A stretch of 64,000 bases of DNA from Bipolaris cookei (lineage: Eukaryota > Ascomycota > Dothideomycetes > Pleosporales > Pleosporaceae), in contig NRSV01000026.1 in NCBI GenBank assembly GCA_002286855.1, forward strand, positions 196,553 to 260,552, given 5' to 3'. Both the position numbers and the translations under genes were made by a program. The notes beneath the pieces were generated by a model. That model had not been told where the DNA came from and did not search any database. It worked only from the letters and a program-made list of their open reading frames with translations. Below, piece by piece: positions 23,404-35,959 of the stretch (position 1 is the stretch's first letter; the number at the start of each line of letters is the position of its first letter).

Positions 23404-24563
23404 TCAAACACCCATAGTGAAGTCATGCTCTATGCCTGGTGTGACACTGTTGTGTGTTAGCATGGCCTTTTAGTAACGGGACAGATCAACTTACCTAGCC
23501 ATGAACTTGAGGAAGACAACCAGATACTGATCCACGCGGATAGCCACCTCTTCGTCATCGCCCTCACTCAGCACCTCCCAATCGTCCTTGGCTTCCTCGC
23601 CATCCTTGCCCTTGGCTTGCTCGGTTAGCTTCAGTAGCCGCGTGTCATCAACCAAGGCTTCCATGCCGCTATCGAGCTTGCTAACGTCTTTGCCAGCCTT
23701 GAGCTTGGCGAGTCGCAGCTTCAAGGCAGCATCGGCGCGGTCGAGAAGCACCTTCATGACGGATGCGTGTTTGCAGGGATGCACCGAGGCCGTCTTGAGA
23801 GGGTTCTCGAAGAAAGGAAAGTCCTCGATTGTGACAGTCTTGTCCTTGTAGTCTCCAACAATATCCTCCATCATCTCTTGGGGTTTTAGTGGAACAGAGG
23901 TGGAGCCATAGCCCGAGAGATATAACCGCGGTGTCCGGTAGTGTGCCGAGTATGTGATGTAGAGCGTGTATGTGCGCAGAGGACTGTAGAGAGTGTCAGT
24001 ATGCCTCGATATCTTCAAGCGCAGGGCGTGTGGACTTACGCTTGCGTGTTTGACTCGGCCTGTGGGTCCCTTATAATGGCCTCGTCGTCATCTTCAATGT
24101 CCTCCATGTCTGGGATCTCGTCGTCGTCCTCTGCCGCGCCCAGGTTGCCGCTCTCGTCGACTGTCCGCACATCGCGGACCTTGGCCTCCTGGCTAGCTGC
24201 CATGCCGCCAGTGCGCAGCCACCCGTCGTCATCGGTTGCGCCTTCCCCGGCGGTAAAGCCGTCTCTGACTATCGTTTCATCTTGGCCGGCCTCTCCAGCA
24301 AAGTTGTCGTCGAGACGGCGGTGGCAGGGTACGCCGCGCGTTACCAAGAACTGCTTGCCCTCAGGCAGGTATGAGACGCGTTTCGAAGGCGATGACGCAT
24401 CCGCCCACTGCCACGAAGGGAACTTGAAGACGAGAAAGTCGCCAGCAAGCACGAACTCCTCGGGCGTGATCTGGCCCGTCTCACGGAACGTCGATGTGTG
24501 GCTGATGGCGGCTGTGCGCTCGCGGAAAGTGTCGATGTACGACCTGACAAAGTTGTAGGCCAT
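23404..24563 (-). CDS. ATG3: Autophagy E2-like enzyme Atg3
   Basis: E2-like enzyme that transfers Atg8 to phosphatidylethanolamine during autophagosome formation. Exons 24040-24563, 23495-23983 and 23404-23446 give 351 residues. Introns are 56 and 48 bp with GTAAGT donors. The start [17 protein letters not shown] lies in a good family context. [22 protein letters not shown] and [12 protein letters not shown] are hallmark N-terminal motifs. An acidic flexible region (about 120-175) follows. The core has [18 protein letters not shown] and the catalytic [10 protein letters not shown] with Cys245. The last exon encodes [13 protein letters not shown], matching the conserved end. A second acidic insert lies between the catalytic site and the C-terminus. 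Confidence 0.95.
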
Positions 24564-27500
24564 GGCGATGTCGAGCCGAGGCGATGCGGGTAGTACAAAG
24601 CTCTGGTGTTTGAAGTGCAGCTGTCTGGCGCGGTCTGTGTGTGTGTATGTATGTAGTAGGGTGTCTGTAGTACCTCGAGCGTGCTTTGGAGGGGTGGCGG
24701 GGTTAATGGCCGATGGTGCCTGTTGTGGGCCCTGACACCAGCCCGTCACCCCTCCCACTCACCTGCTTCCCTTCTTCTACCCCCACTCGTCACAAGACAA
24801 GATCCAGCCCCGTCACGCACCATGCCCTGTCATGCTTTTCTTTTGCATGATGGTGACGCAACTCTGCTTTGGCCCTGCCAAGCGCCCATGTCCGCTTTCT
24901 TATCTCGGTGCAAGCTTTCTTGACTAAACATTCCGTCCAGTTACACCTCCAGTAACGCTCGCATAAGCAGGCACATTTACCCTGTTTATGACTGCAGACA
25001 TTCATGCAACCTCGCTTGAGTCGGAGTGGCATGCGTCGCACAGCGAGCCCTATTGTCACACCCGGTGTGTTGTGGTAGCGCACTTCTACACCGTTTGGAA
25101 ATAACCGCGTCCCTGTCGAAGTCGCGCCAAATCTGGACCTAGTGGTCGCTTTGTAGTCTTTCCTATCCTTCGGCTTCACCTTGGAGAATGTCAGTGTCAC
25201 CGTATGTTTCAGTTTTGACAAGTCTCATGTTCAGCTCGTCTTGAATCTACCAAACAATGCTTTTACTTGGCTGTCCTGGAGCAGCTGACTTGGATAAACG
25301 TGCTGGCTTTACAGAGTACATGTCAACTCTTTCCGTGAAATGACCCCATTTAGAAAAGGATCGCTGTGTGAAGATTCACAGAGCAAATACATCATTACCA
25401 GCACGTTGCTCATCTTCTGCGCAGTCATTTCCTATTCCGGCACTATTTGCATCTGTCGCACCGAGGATCCTCGCTAGTATCATTGGTGTTCAAGATATGC
25501 CAGAGGCGACACGACTTTGCAACAGCTCTTGACCGTTACCTGTTGCCGTCATTGACGCAGCTTTTCGTGCTCAGGTCACTGCGTAAGCCTAGTTGGGAAA
25601 CGGCATGATGGCTAAAGCTGTCATTTCCTGAAATGGCAGTGCAAACTTGGATCAGACGAGGGTGTAGAATTGCAACATCCTGTACAGATATTGACAAATA
25701 CAGTTTTAATAGTTATATACCCAGGGATTATTGAACGGAAACCTACAGAAAATCGGTGGTGACACGAGCGGCTCATTCAGAGTCCCTTCTTCTAATGATA
25801 CTTCTCATCACCAGTAAAGTGTCGTGGTCTCTTTTGGGACCTATATGGACATGAATGTACGGAATCTATACGGACTGTCAACATCCCGAGCCTCAAATAT
25901 TCGTCTTTTTGTGCATCTTGTGCACTGTCGGAAGCCTCACAGTCTCTAACCTCATAACCTGTATATTCTGCTGGCATGTTCCGCGACTCAAAGCTGGGTT
26001 TGATTGCCGGGACATCTGAGAAAGGTATGGTACCACGGTACAGACTGTCAACCATGCACCTCATCTCGTTTCTGGGTACATCTCCGGGCATGATATGGCT
26101 TATTCGCAGGTTTCATCAAGATATCGAAGGGGATGTGGTCTCGGTCTACATACGCCTATTCAGGAATGTGCTCTCTGAGATATTGACAAATCCGAGCCAG
26201 ATGCAGCCTAATGCCTTTCTGCCAAATCACTGCATTTCTTGCACAGACGATACTCCATGTCACGCACTAACTATTTTACAGTATACTTGAGGGGATTAAG
26301 GTACACGGCGTCATGTCAAAGACTTGACAGCAGTCACAATCTCACCAGCCCAGCACTTGTAACTGGAACAACCAGTGCCGGACTGATACAGGACGAGTGC
26401 GAAGTCATGGTAATTCGCCACCCTCCTATCATGTCAGGTCATTAGTCTTACCCCAGCTCTTCGTATAAAACCTCGTACGGGACAGCTTACATGTATACAA
26501 AACCCAGCAGGTCGAACACGGATAGCCAAATGCAGGATCGTATCCATTTGCCCACTCTACAGAACTAACTTATCTTAACTGTTGTCCTTTGTATACTTCA
26601 AAAATACTACTACATACTTACCAACCAGCCATCCATTGCCCACCCCTCATGGCAGATTATTCAAACGCGACAGCTGACAGGGCCCAACCACGATGTGGAG
26701 GGTGAAGGTTGAAAAGGCTAGCGCCAAAGTCCTACGTATGTTTATCATCTCCTCCAGCCACGAGAGCACGCCCGCTGAACACGAGCCTCCACCGCTATAG
26801 CCCTACCCACTAAAAAAAAGAAATACTCTCACAAGTTCAACCAAAACACGAGACATGACACCAAAACCCTGCTTCTTATCCCCGCTCCTCCCCTCTGCCA
26901 ATGATCCAGAATCTACCTCGTAAGCATGACGAATCGGCTGAATATTTGGGAAGAATGAGAATCCCGTATTGCTTCTTGTCCGAGGAATTTGCGTGTTATG
27001 ATTTTTTTTTTGCAATGACCCCCCCTCCCCTTCCAACTCGTTACTCAATCTTTATTTTCTTTTTGCATAGTTCAAAGCTTGATGATACGATTTATCGATT
27101 AGATACACAGATGTATCTACACGCATGTTTAGTAGCTGGAGGAATACGTAGTTTTTGTTTTGTATACATGCAGTGTTTGTTTAGTAGCTATTACTTTTGA
27201 GCAGTTTTATACTTTCTCCTGGCCTCCTCATGTATGCGCGGCTCAACATCACATACACATATCGTGCAAATAGATATAAAGAGAAAGGGAAAAAAGACGA
27301 AGTCAACAATATCAACATGAGTGTCACAATCACATAAACAAGCCAAATGATTTTGAAGATAGATAGCGGACATACAAGAGAATTCGTTGCACAATACCAA
27401 AAAAAACGAAAGAGACCCTTCTCCAACCAACACCAAGCAAAAGCTATATGACCAAAGTAGACATAAAGAGTTAAGACCAAGAAACGTGGACAAGTATCAT

Positions 27501-27725
27501 GTTATGTCGGTCGCGTCGTCTGTTTTTTTCTTTCAATATGCTCGCCAGCAGATACATAAGTGCACAGATCCGAATCATATACAGGAAAAAGGTACTGCTT
27601 TCCCCCAATTTGCAACACCACAAAATCTAAAGAAAAGAAATAGGGTATGAGGGCTTTCGCGTACTACACCACCCCCCAAAAAACCCTTTCCAAAAACCAA
27701 GACATTTCATCTCTTCAACAAGATT
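24564..27725. other. 3.2-kb region without a supported gene
   Basis: Lies upstream of ATG3 and downstream of the RRM-PUF gene. The part near ATG3 should contain its promoter; 27.0-27.7 kb is AT-rich with poly-T/A runs and is likely the PUF 3' UTR. An open frame on the minus strand (25792-26091, ATG start, 99 codons) and another with only a TTG start (24790-25221) have no recognisable domain. No tRNA or repeat was seen. Confidence 0.45.
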
Positions 27726-30700
27726 TTAACGGCGGATGCTCGTCGCAGGGGATGCATTTCTGCTTACTCTCCCACGTCGCTGGTTACCACCAGTAGCCTG
27801 CTGGTGCTGAGGTGGCGCGTACATGCCGTATGGCGGATACATGCCCGGCATACCTTGGCCGGCGAGGTTAGCCGGTTGCATCATCGGCGACCCGTTGAAG
27901 CTGCCCGGGCCTGCAACAGGTGAGGCGTTACGGTAAGCGTCCATACCAGGAGCTGGTGGTTGGAAGCCGTTCATCTGAGGATAGAACTGACCCTGTCGGG
28001 CCAGGAGCTGCTGGTATTGCATCTGCTGCTGATTGTTCATGCCCGGCATGTTTGGCATGTACCCGCCCATTGGGAACTGCTCAAAGCCGTTTGAATCCAT
28101 GCTTGTTGTGCGCTGGAGCGCGACGGGATCGTAGCCGGGGGGAGGACCCTGATAGAAGTTGCCGGCGTTGGGTGCTCCAGACGCGACGCTGTCCTTGGAT
28201 GCTGGTCGAGTTGCGGAATGGTCACGTGGACCAGGTCCGCCGCGAGTAGAAAGACCCACCTCGTCCATGAGGCGCTTGTAGCCTTGTTGTGGCTGTGCCT
28301 TGATGCGGAGAAGCACGTTGCGTACGTTTTGCACAACATCGGCGCGGATTTGCTCATCAAAGAAGGGTGTGGTAAGTACCTTGAAGATCAAGGTAGCACC
28401 GCAGTTCTGATCAGCCAAAATGCTTTCCAGCACCTGATCGTTTGGCGAGAAGAAGAGTGCTTGCAGAATAGTATCGCGAGCCTCTGGTTCGTTGCGCTGG
28501 TTGATGATTTTCAAAACAGTGAGGTATGCGACTTTGTGGGTGCAGAGGTGAACAATGTGTGGCACCAGACGAGGAGCCAAAACTGTACGTCTCCTTGGGA
28601 AAGTGCAAGTGTCGAGGAACCAAGTCAAGAGGAGAGCTCCGTTGGCGTTGGTTGCCAATTGGACACTGTGGAGAGCAATCACAGCAGCCACCATTCGCTG
28701 TTGGTCCTTTGTAGCGTAGTGACTCTCCAAGCAAGCCCTCATAGCGCGAGCACCGAATCGGCCCTGCGCAAGATTCCAAAGTCTACCGAGCATGACCTCA
28801 AAGATGAAGTCGTTGAATTGTTGGTACTTGAGGCATCCCTGCATGACATAGTTGCCAAACTGATCAAGGAAGAGTGCCATGGCGTAGGGTCGAACAGCAT
28901 CGACAACCATCTTCTGCATCGTTTCAGATTTGGAGACGTCGATGATCTTCTGTGCAGCCCAAGTTCCGTTCTTGTGCACACCAATCTTGGCTAGATGAGG
29001 AGCAATCTCACGAAGCATGGCCTCCTTGGTGGGTTCTTCGCAGAACTCAAACAGCTTTTGCACAACAGTGTTTCCGAGGTAGTCAGAAGACAGCTCAGCA
29101 ATCTCGGGAAGCATTGCCATGGCAATGTTCTCAATATCTTCCTTTGAGCAAGAACCATTATCAATGCGCTTGCGAATCTCGCGCAATCTGGGGGCATCAT
29201 GGATGCGGGTGTGGCTTGGCTCCTCAACCGATGGAATCTCGTCCACATAGTTATTGAACTGAACAGCCTTCTCAACCTTGGCAGAGATGCTCGTTTGCTC
29301 ATCATCGGTAGCACCCAAATCTTTCACAATTTGAATAATGTCGTTACGGATATCGCTGAGCTCCGGAGTAGTCAATGGCACATTTGCAGGAACGGTACTC
29401 AACTTGGCTACAGATGCAGAACCAGCCGCACCTTCAGCTTGGGCCTTGGACAGGGGATCTGGGCTTGGTGAGGGGAAGAGACCGTTGTGACCGGGGGTTG
29501 CTGCTGCACTTGGAATCTTAGCGTAGCCAATGCGCACAGGACCGGCACCAGGGAAGATTTCCTTTCCGTTCAAAGTAGACTTGGCCTGGACGGCGCTCTC
29601 GAGGTTTTCGTAATTGACGAAACCGCAGTTCTTGTGGGTAAGAACGCGTGTAGATTCGATGTTACCATACTGAGCAAAGATGACCTGTAGCGATGAGACG
29701 GTGGTTGAAGAGGGAATGTTGCCGAGCCACAGCGATCGAGTGGGTCCTTCCAAAGTTCCGTCGTCTCCCAAGTTGGAACCTGGCAAATGAAGCTTCTTGA
29801 CAGCCTCTGTGAGGTTGTACTCGGCATCCTCTGTTATGTCACCAGAACCCATACCGTTGTCAAAACGTCCTATGGCAGGCAGGTAAGGACGCATTGCACC
29901 TCGTGAGGGGGCGTCAAGCACACCGGCCGTGCGAGCTCTGGGGCGTGCATTGGAAGCAATGTTGGCAAATGCCTGGACCTCGAGGTTGTGCTGGCGGACA
30001 GCTTCATGGATGAGCAGTGCGTTTGCTTCAGCAGGAGTCATGGCGCCACTGTAGCCGCCATACTGATCCTCCTCGTCTTCGGCGTACTTTTCCTTTGCAT
30101 TGACAGAGTAAGAGCGGAAGCGGTTTACGCTGTTGGTATTGTGGCTGTTTGCATTCCGCTGGCTTTCCAACAGAAGCTCAATGTCTGAGGGGGCCAAAGT
30201 AGCTCGTGCGGGCTGAGGAGTGTCGACCAAACCAAGGTAGTCTAGGGTCTTGACATCCGTGTCAGCAAGTGAGTCACGGGAGAAGGAGGACCTCGGGGAG
30301 CCCGGTCCATTGGAGGGTACTGAAGCAATGCTTTGGAGCGTGCTGCTGCGGTCGCGGCTGTTTGACCATCCATTGGAAAAGATGGGGTTACCGAAAGGAG
30401 ACATAGAGGGCTGGAGGTAGCCCGGTCGTTGAGGCATTGAGCCCGCACGAAGGCGCGAGAGCAATGCGGATTTGGCTGCAGCGTTTGTAGATCCAAGAGC
30501 GTTGAAGCTCGAAGTATCGGTGGGTGTGCCCGGGCCAGGCTTAAAGGGACTAGTAGAGGGAGTCGGCCGCGAGCTCTTTGGGAGGAGTGACGAGGCGGAC
30601 ATGAGGCCTGGCGGCGCAGCAGAAGGCGAGAAGCGCGAAGGAAGCGTGCCAGCACGGGCACGGCGACCCGTGGGCGCAGCCGAAACCGTCTCTTGCGCAG

Positions 30701-31131
30701 AGTTGTTGAAGTCAGGGAAGCTCAAGTTCTCGCTGTTGGGAGACTCTGGGATGGTCTCGCGCAATGGAGTCGAGTTACCACTGGTAGGAGGGCCCCACAT
30801 CTGCGGATTCAAGCCTTCTTGCGCTTGGATCTCGCGTGCACTGTGATTGCGTTAGCTCTAGTTGTGCATTGTTGCAAGATGCGACAAACCGTTTGGAAAA
30901 TAGTCTACCGCCATATTCGTGCGATGGGGAGCCTGCGCCCAGCCTGGTGCTGGCGGCTGCAGCGCCCAATGGGTTCGAGGGGTTCCCAGAGAAGCGGAGG
31001 GAGCCGCTATTGGGAGGCTCTACGGGGGACGTGTTACCGGTCGAGGAAGAGCCCGAGAGCGGGGGCTGGGGTAACTGGGGGATGTAGTTGAGGTTGATGT
31101 GGTGGTCGGGGCGGTTGGAGGGAGGAGCCAT
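27726..31131 (-). CDS. Jsn1/Puf2-like RNA-binding protein (RRM plus Pumilio repeats)
   Basis: mRNA-binding regulator of the Jsn1/Puf1-Puf2 type. Exons 30890-31131 and 27726-30840 are joined across a 49-bp intron (GTTTGT donor, GCTAAC branch, TCACAG acceptor), giving 1,118 residues. The N-terminal ~440 residues are Ser/Pro-rich. A single RRM (about 450-525) starts SLWLGNIPSSTTV and has the RNP-like NCGFVNYENLESA. A Pumilio-homology region of armadillo-like repeats occupies about 640-935, with repeats such as SSDYLGNTVVQKLFEF and FLDQFGNYVMQGCLKY. A Gln/Pro/Met-rich tail follows (PQHQQATGGNQRRGR near the end). RRM plus PUF in one protein separates it from Puf3-Puf5. Targets are unknown. Confidence 0.92.
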
Positions 31132-33231
31132 TATGGATTACAGACCCTGTTGTAACGGCAATAATCTAATGCGGGAAAAGGCGGTCGTGATGACTCGGTT
31201 ACCAAAAGCCAGGGTAATTGTTTTCAAAAGAAAAACGCAGGTTGGTGCCGGCCAAAGGAATGTGAGGCAGAGGGATTAGTTCCAGCAGAGGCTCGGCTCG
31301 GCTCAGGGCAAGCGTGTGCAATGTGGGTAGGGCGGTGCCGAGGGGCTGAGGCAACGACGGCAACGACGGCGATTGGATCCAGTCCGGATAGTGCGCGATT
31401 GCCGGCAATGGCTAGAGTGAACTCGCGATACTTCAATTCGGCGCCGAGTATAGGCCGGATTCGGGCGACGTTGCAGTGGGGGGCCAACGCTGACAAGACG
31501 ACTGCAGAGGAGCGAGCTGAACTAGGCGAGGGCGCAGGGCGTGCCGAAGAGCAGCTGGGGCGTTTATGTACAGAGGCAGTGGTGCCGTCGACAAAAGGGA
31601 CGGCAGGGCGTCGAGAAGGAGTGACGGACGAGAGCGGCAGGGCGCAGTCGAGGGACGAGAGCGGGCCTCTGGGAGTGGGGAGAGGGGTGGGATTATGGGG
31701 AGTGGAACTGTACAGCAGGCGGGCGGAATAGACAGATCACCGGAGTGCCTGGAGAACAGAAGTAATATGGATTAAGCAGAAGGCCGACTAAGCATTCGAG
31801 CTCATGGAGAATGGCCAATGTAGCTAGAGACCGCTAAAGGGCGTCGAGGAGGAGGGGGGAAGGAGAGAGATGAGCAATGGGATGATGCGCGGTGGGAGGG
31901 TTTGGGTGAGGTTTCGCTTGATAGAAATGGGGAGCCAGGCTAGGAAGACGAGCGGTCTAGCTTGATTGGGTATGGGCTGTCAGAGCAGGCACGTTACAGG
32001 TTGCGGCCACGATGCGGGCGGGCGGCCGGCTGCGGTGCTGGTGCTGTACTGGTGCTGCTGGGCTGGATGGTGGTGAAGCTGCCGCTCGTGCTGGGCGTGT
32101 TTACATGGACGAGGATGGAAGAGAGGGAAAGAGAGGTTACTGGGGATTTGCTTGTGTTGCTTCTGCTGCTCGTTTACTCTCCCTCGAGTGCCACTTGCAC
32201 GACTAGCAGGCCGACTCCTACTACGCCTACATACTACCGACCACACGCCTACCAAGACTACCTCGACTGCTGCTGCTGGGACTATCACCGCACACCTGCA
32301 GCTGGTTGCTTTTGGACAGATTTCAGGGGCTGTCGCCCTCTGGTGTGGACAAGGCCGCCTGGATGGCCGCGGAAGAGTGCAGCGCATGCCCGCAGCGTCT
32401 GAAACACAGAGGCGCGTCGAGAAAGGCCGTCAGTCGAGTATCTGACGTGGACTCTGGTTTGCCTCTTGGGGCTGCACCCGCTGATTGGCCCCGCTCAGCC
32501 AGACGATAATCTTGTGCAGTTGCGGGCTATGAAACTTTGTCCACCACGCCGCGCACTCAGCAACTGCTCAGCGCCCTTCTCGCTGCCCTCGACGGCTCCT
32601 TGGACTCGCTGCCGCTCCCGGGCCTGCTTCACGGGCGAGCCAAGTGTGCTTAAGCGCCCTTGTTGGAGCGCGTGTCAGACTGCCACACGACGGGGCACGA
32701 TAGAGCATTGATTACGACTAGCCCACATGTGCTGCACATAGACAAGCCGGCAGTGAGATGCATTTCCAGGAGACTCATGGTCAGTGACATGCTGCGGGCC
32801 CTGGGAACTGCCGTTGGCCATCAATCACATATGCGCTCGCTGTCGTCGTCGACGCTCTCCGATCCGAGTCAGGCCCAGCCGCTGTCCGCTACCCGCTGCA
32901 CTGGTGCTGGCGGCCAGCCCGAATCGTCCATTGCCCATTGCCCATTGCCCATCGCTCATCACCCGTCGCGTCCACTTGCGTGCCGCCCACCCATCACCAC
33001 CGACCGTTGCGGCAACCCTCCCCAACAACGGTCCTTGAAACAAAATGCCCCGGCACGCATAATTGCATTAGCCCAACCAATGATTCATGCTGTCTCATGG
33101 AACTATTCTGGAAGACACCTCGCCCTTCCCTATTCAGCCCATTGTGCCTCGGGCCCTAGCCGTGACTGATCGCTGCTCGCTTGCACCTTCCCTGCCAACC
33201 CTCGTGCCTGCCTTTCAACTCACCACCGATA
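31132..33231. promoter_or_regulatory. 2.1-kb divergent region between the RRM-PUF gene and VPS72
   Basis: Divergent genes face away from this GC-rich stretch. It holds long 5' regions and probably both promoters. A short tandem repeat of CCCATTG units lies at about 32933-32953. Multiple overlapping open frames reflect GC content; none is recognisable. Confidence 0.5.
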
Positions 33232-35511
33232 ATGTCTGAGGCTGCGTCCAACATCGCCATGCAACACGCCCCACCACCCTCTCCTCGCCGCGACCCGTCT
33301 CCACATTCCGACAATGACAGCGACGATGAAGCCCCCGCCGAGCTCATGGTCACGACGCGCGCCCGCCGATCCAATGCCGGCAACCGCATGTCCACCCTGC
33401 TCGCGCAATCTGCCGAGGACGAGGAATGGGGCGAGGAATGGGATGAGGCTCCGGACGAGGAGGAGTTCCAAGGCGATCAGGTAGATGAGCACGAAGACTA
33501 CAACCTAGACTCGTCATCCTCGGAAGACGAAGATGGCGGTGCCGATGACGATGACGACGCGGGCGAGAAGGAGCTGCGCAGGGCCGAACGGCAAGAAAGG
33601 AACAAGAAACGCAAAGCCGCGACAAATCCCTTCGCTGCGAGAACTGCCACCGCCGCGCACAAGAGAGTCAAGCTTGACGTTCCCCGCACCCAGTCTCCTA
33701 CGCATGCCCCGCCACGGCCCAAGAAGAAGTCGGAACGCGCATCATGGCTGCCCACCGAGGAGGATGGTCCTGTCCGAATGTCCAACCGGAAGCAGACAGT
33801 CGCCAACAAGGACGCCACGCTGGCAAAGCTCAAGGAGAAGGACCGGCGGCGGGATGACACTCTGGCCATGATGAAGGTCGCTGAGGCGCGAAAACTAAAG
33901 GCCAAGGAGAAGCCTCTAACGCAAGCTGAGAGGCTCGCCGAAGCCGCCCGCAACGAGCGCATAAATAAGAAGACACTGCACAGATGGGAGGAGGCCGAAG
34001 AAGCAAGGGCAGCTGAGAGACAGGCCAAGATAGACGCCTTGAAGAACCGCCAGATCAACGGGCCCTTTTATCGCTACTACAGTGGGCCGGGCATTTGGGT
34101 GGATGATAAGCTCAAGTACACGGGCAAAGACGCGCCAACCCCGGAACAACTTGAAGAAAAATTCAACAAGGAGATCGAGGCTGCAGAAGCGGCAATTGCT
34201 CAACCAGAATCCGAAGCAGAGCAGACAAACCCCCCTACACAACACAACACGCAACCATCTGAAAACCATGTAGAAGACAGTCAACCGGTACTCGGCCCCC
34301 TAGCCCAAATCCAGTCTCCTATGAGGACATCCCATACGCCTCCTATACCCACGACGTTACCAACGCAGCAAGATTCACTACAGTTGCCGTGGACAGCAGC
34401 AGCATCTCAGAGCGGAGATGTTTTTATGGGCTCCCACGGCATGTCAATGGCAAGCAATGTCATGTTCGCACCCACTAGCCAAGATTCATCATTTCTCGTC
34501 GGAATTGGCCAATTTGCTCAAAATCAACAATCCCAGACACTGCCTGGTGATCTCCCGCCGAATCCTTTTACTCAAGCATCTCCATTCCAACAGCAACAGC
34601 CAAGTCCACAACCCTTGTTCTCACAAACACCACACCCCTCGCTCAACGATTCCTCAATAGGACAGAGCAACGATAGCCCAGCAATCGGCCCCGAAGCTAT
34701 GCTTGCTCAATTCCAAAAGCCCATCTTGCCGCCTGCACCACCGCGCCGCAAAACCATCCGCCGAGCCCTCAGAAACCTGCTCATCCTCTCCAATTTCCCC
34801 AATCTCGAAGCGCCAGCCCCGACATCTTCAAGAGCAAGAAGTAGTGCTTCACTTCTTAAGGAAAAGGATAAATCAGCACTGGTACAGCTTTATACGGCAC
34901 TCTTCGACTGGACTCCCGCAGAAGCTGCGAGCTACATCCAACAAACACTCATTGCGCCTCCAAAGCAGCCCAGAAAGAACGCCGCGCACAAGGCAGATGC
35001 GGAACTGGCGCTCAAACCAGGCCAAAAGCTGTGTCCCATCACCAACACGATTGCCCGATATCGTGACCCAGAAACGGGCATCGCATACCGGGACGCACGT
35101 GCCTTTGGCGTGCTTCGCGGCGTCGTCGGAGGCGGCTTTGTATGGAGCGGCGATCTGGGCTGTTATGTAGGAGGCCGAGCGAAGCCATTGGAGAGCATGG
35201 GAGGCAAAGGGTTTCTGGGCATGCCGCCGGCTAAGAATGTGCCGAGGCGGTTCTGGGAAATGTCGAGCCCCAGGTCGGGAAAGAAGAATATGCCGCCTCC
35301 GCCGCCGACGCCTACGCTGGGGAAAACGGCGGCTGTAGATGCAACTGGGGCTGCGAGAGAACAAGTGCAGGTGCAGACTCCTGTTCAAGGGCGCACACAG
35401 GGACAGCCAACTGGTGAGGCACAGCAAGGTGCAAATGCAACACCATTGATGAGTGCCCAACAACAGAGTCCAGCCCCAATAGAGATCGGAGGCAGTGGTG
35501 CTCCTTCGTGA
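33232..35511 (+). CDS. VPS72: SWR1-complex subunit Vps72/Swc2 (YL1 protein)
   Basis: Subunit of the SWR1 remodeller that binds H2A.Z-H2B and helps deposit H2A.Z in chromatin. Single exon, 759 residues. The frame opens further upstream from a TTG, but the first ATG is 33232. The acidic N-terminus with RARRSNAGNRMSTLLAQ and long Asp/Glu runs is the histone-binding YL1 region. A basic helical segment follows (KLKEKDRRRDDTLAMM, about residue 205). The middle is Gln/Pro/Ser-rich. The C-terminal part has RKTIRRALRNLLILSNFPNL (about 505) and the YL1_C signature KLCPITNTIARYRDPETG...YRDARAFGVLR (about 600-630). The Gln-rich insert makes it longer than yeast Swc2. Confidence 0.92.
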   Translation: MSEAASNIAMQHAPPPSPRRDPSPHSDNDSDDEAPAELMVTTRARRSNAGNRMSTLLAQSAEDEEWGEEWDEAPDEEEFQGDQVDEHEDYNLDSSSSEDEDGGADDDDDAGEKELRRAERQERNKKRKAATNPFAARTATAAHKRVKLDVPRTQSPTHAPPRPKKKSERASWLPTEEDGPVRMSNRKQTVANKDATLAKLKEKDRRRDDTLAMMKVAEARKLKAKEKPLTQAERLAEAARNERINKKTLHRWEEAEEARAAERQAKIDALKNRQINGPFYRYYSGPGIWVDDKLKYTGKDAPTPEQLEEKFNKEIEAAEAAIAQPESEAEQTNPPTQHNTQPSENHVEDSQPVLGPLAQIQSPMRTSHTPPIPTTLPTQQDSLQLPWTAAASQSGDVFMGSHGMSMASNVMFAPTSQDSSFLVGIGQFAQNQQSQTLPGDLPPNPFTQASPFQQQQPSPQPLFSQTPHPSLNDSSIGQSNDSPAIGPEAMLAQFQKPILPPAPPRRKTIRRALRNLLILSNFPNLEAPAPTSSRARSSASLLKEKDKSALVQLYTALFDWTPAEAASYIQQTLIAPPKQPRKNAAHKADAELALKPGQKLCPITNTIARYRDPETGIAYRDARAFGVLRGVVGGGFVWSGDLGCYVGGRAKPLESMGGKGFLGMPPAKNVPRRFWEMSSPRSGKKNMPPPPPTPTLGKTAAVDATGAAREQVQVQTPVQGRTQGQPTGEAQQGANATPLMSAQQQSPAPIEIGGSGAPS

Positions 35512-35959
35512 AAGAACACGTAGAAAATTCTTGTCTCTGTGATATAAATTTGCTCAGTAGCAACAACATCACAATTATATATAATCACCTTTGTACCAGC
35601 CCCAAAAAAATAACACACATACAAAGTGCACACGAGCAAGTGACACAAAAAATAGGGTGGAGGGGGTAGGGCCAGGTGACGAATCAATTGGAGGATCGTA
35701 AAGTCCATGATATGCATTGATGGTTAGCAGACAATTCATCTCAAACGCCATCCGTCTTGTCGTGTCCATCCGCAAGAGTTTTCCAGGCAATGGTAGATAA
35801 ACATGCCCATGCCCGCAGACGCAACTCCGTTCCCACCATGATGAAGAAACAGCAGCAGGCGGAACAGTAGTAGTTCCAGAGAAACCGCCACTCGACCCCC
35901 AACAATGACTTTTGTACTAGTCATCATCATCATCGTCGTCAGCAGCCTACTCCCGCCGC
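35512..35959. other. Convergent intergenic region VPS72 / eS24
   Basis: About 450 bp between converging genes, expected to hold both 3' UTRs. AT-rich near 35570-35580. No ORF is supported. Confidence 0.5.

Noticed and set aside
24790..25221. Minus-strand 143-codon frame with several cysteines
   Set aside because: It begins at TTG, not ATG, and no family or splice partner was apparent.
32660..33169. 169-codon plus-strand frame upstream of VPS72
   Set aside because: Created by GC-rich sequence and a CCCATTG repeat; overlaps other open frames and lies in the divergent promoter region.
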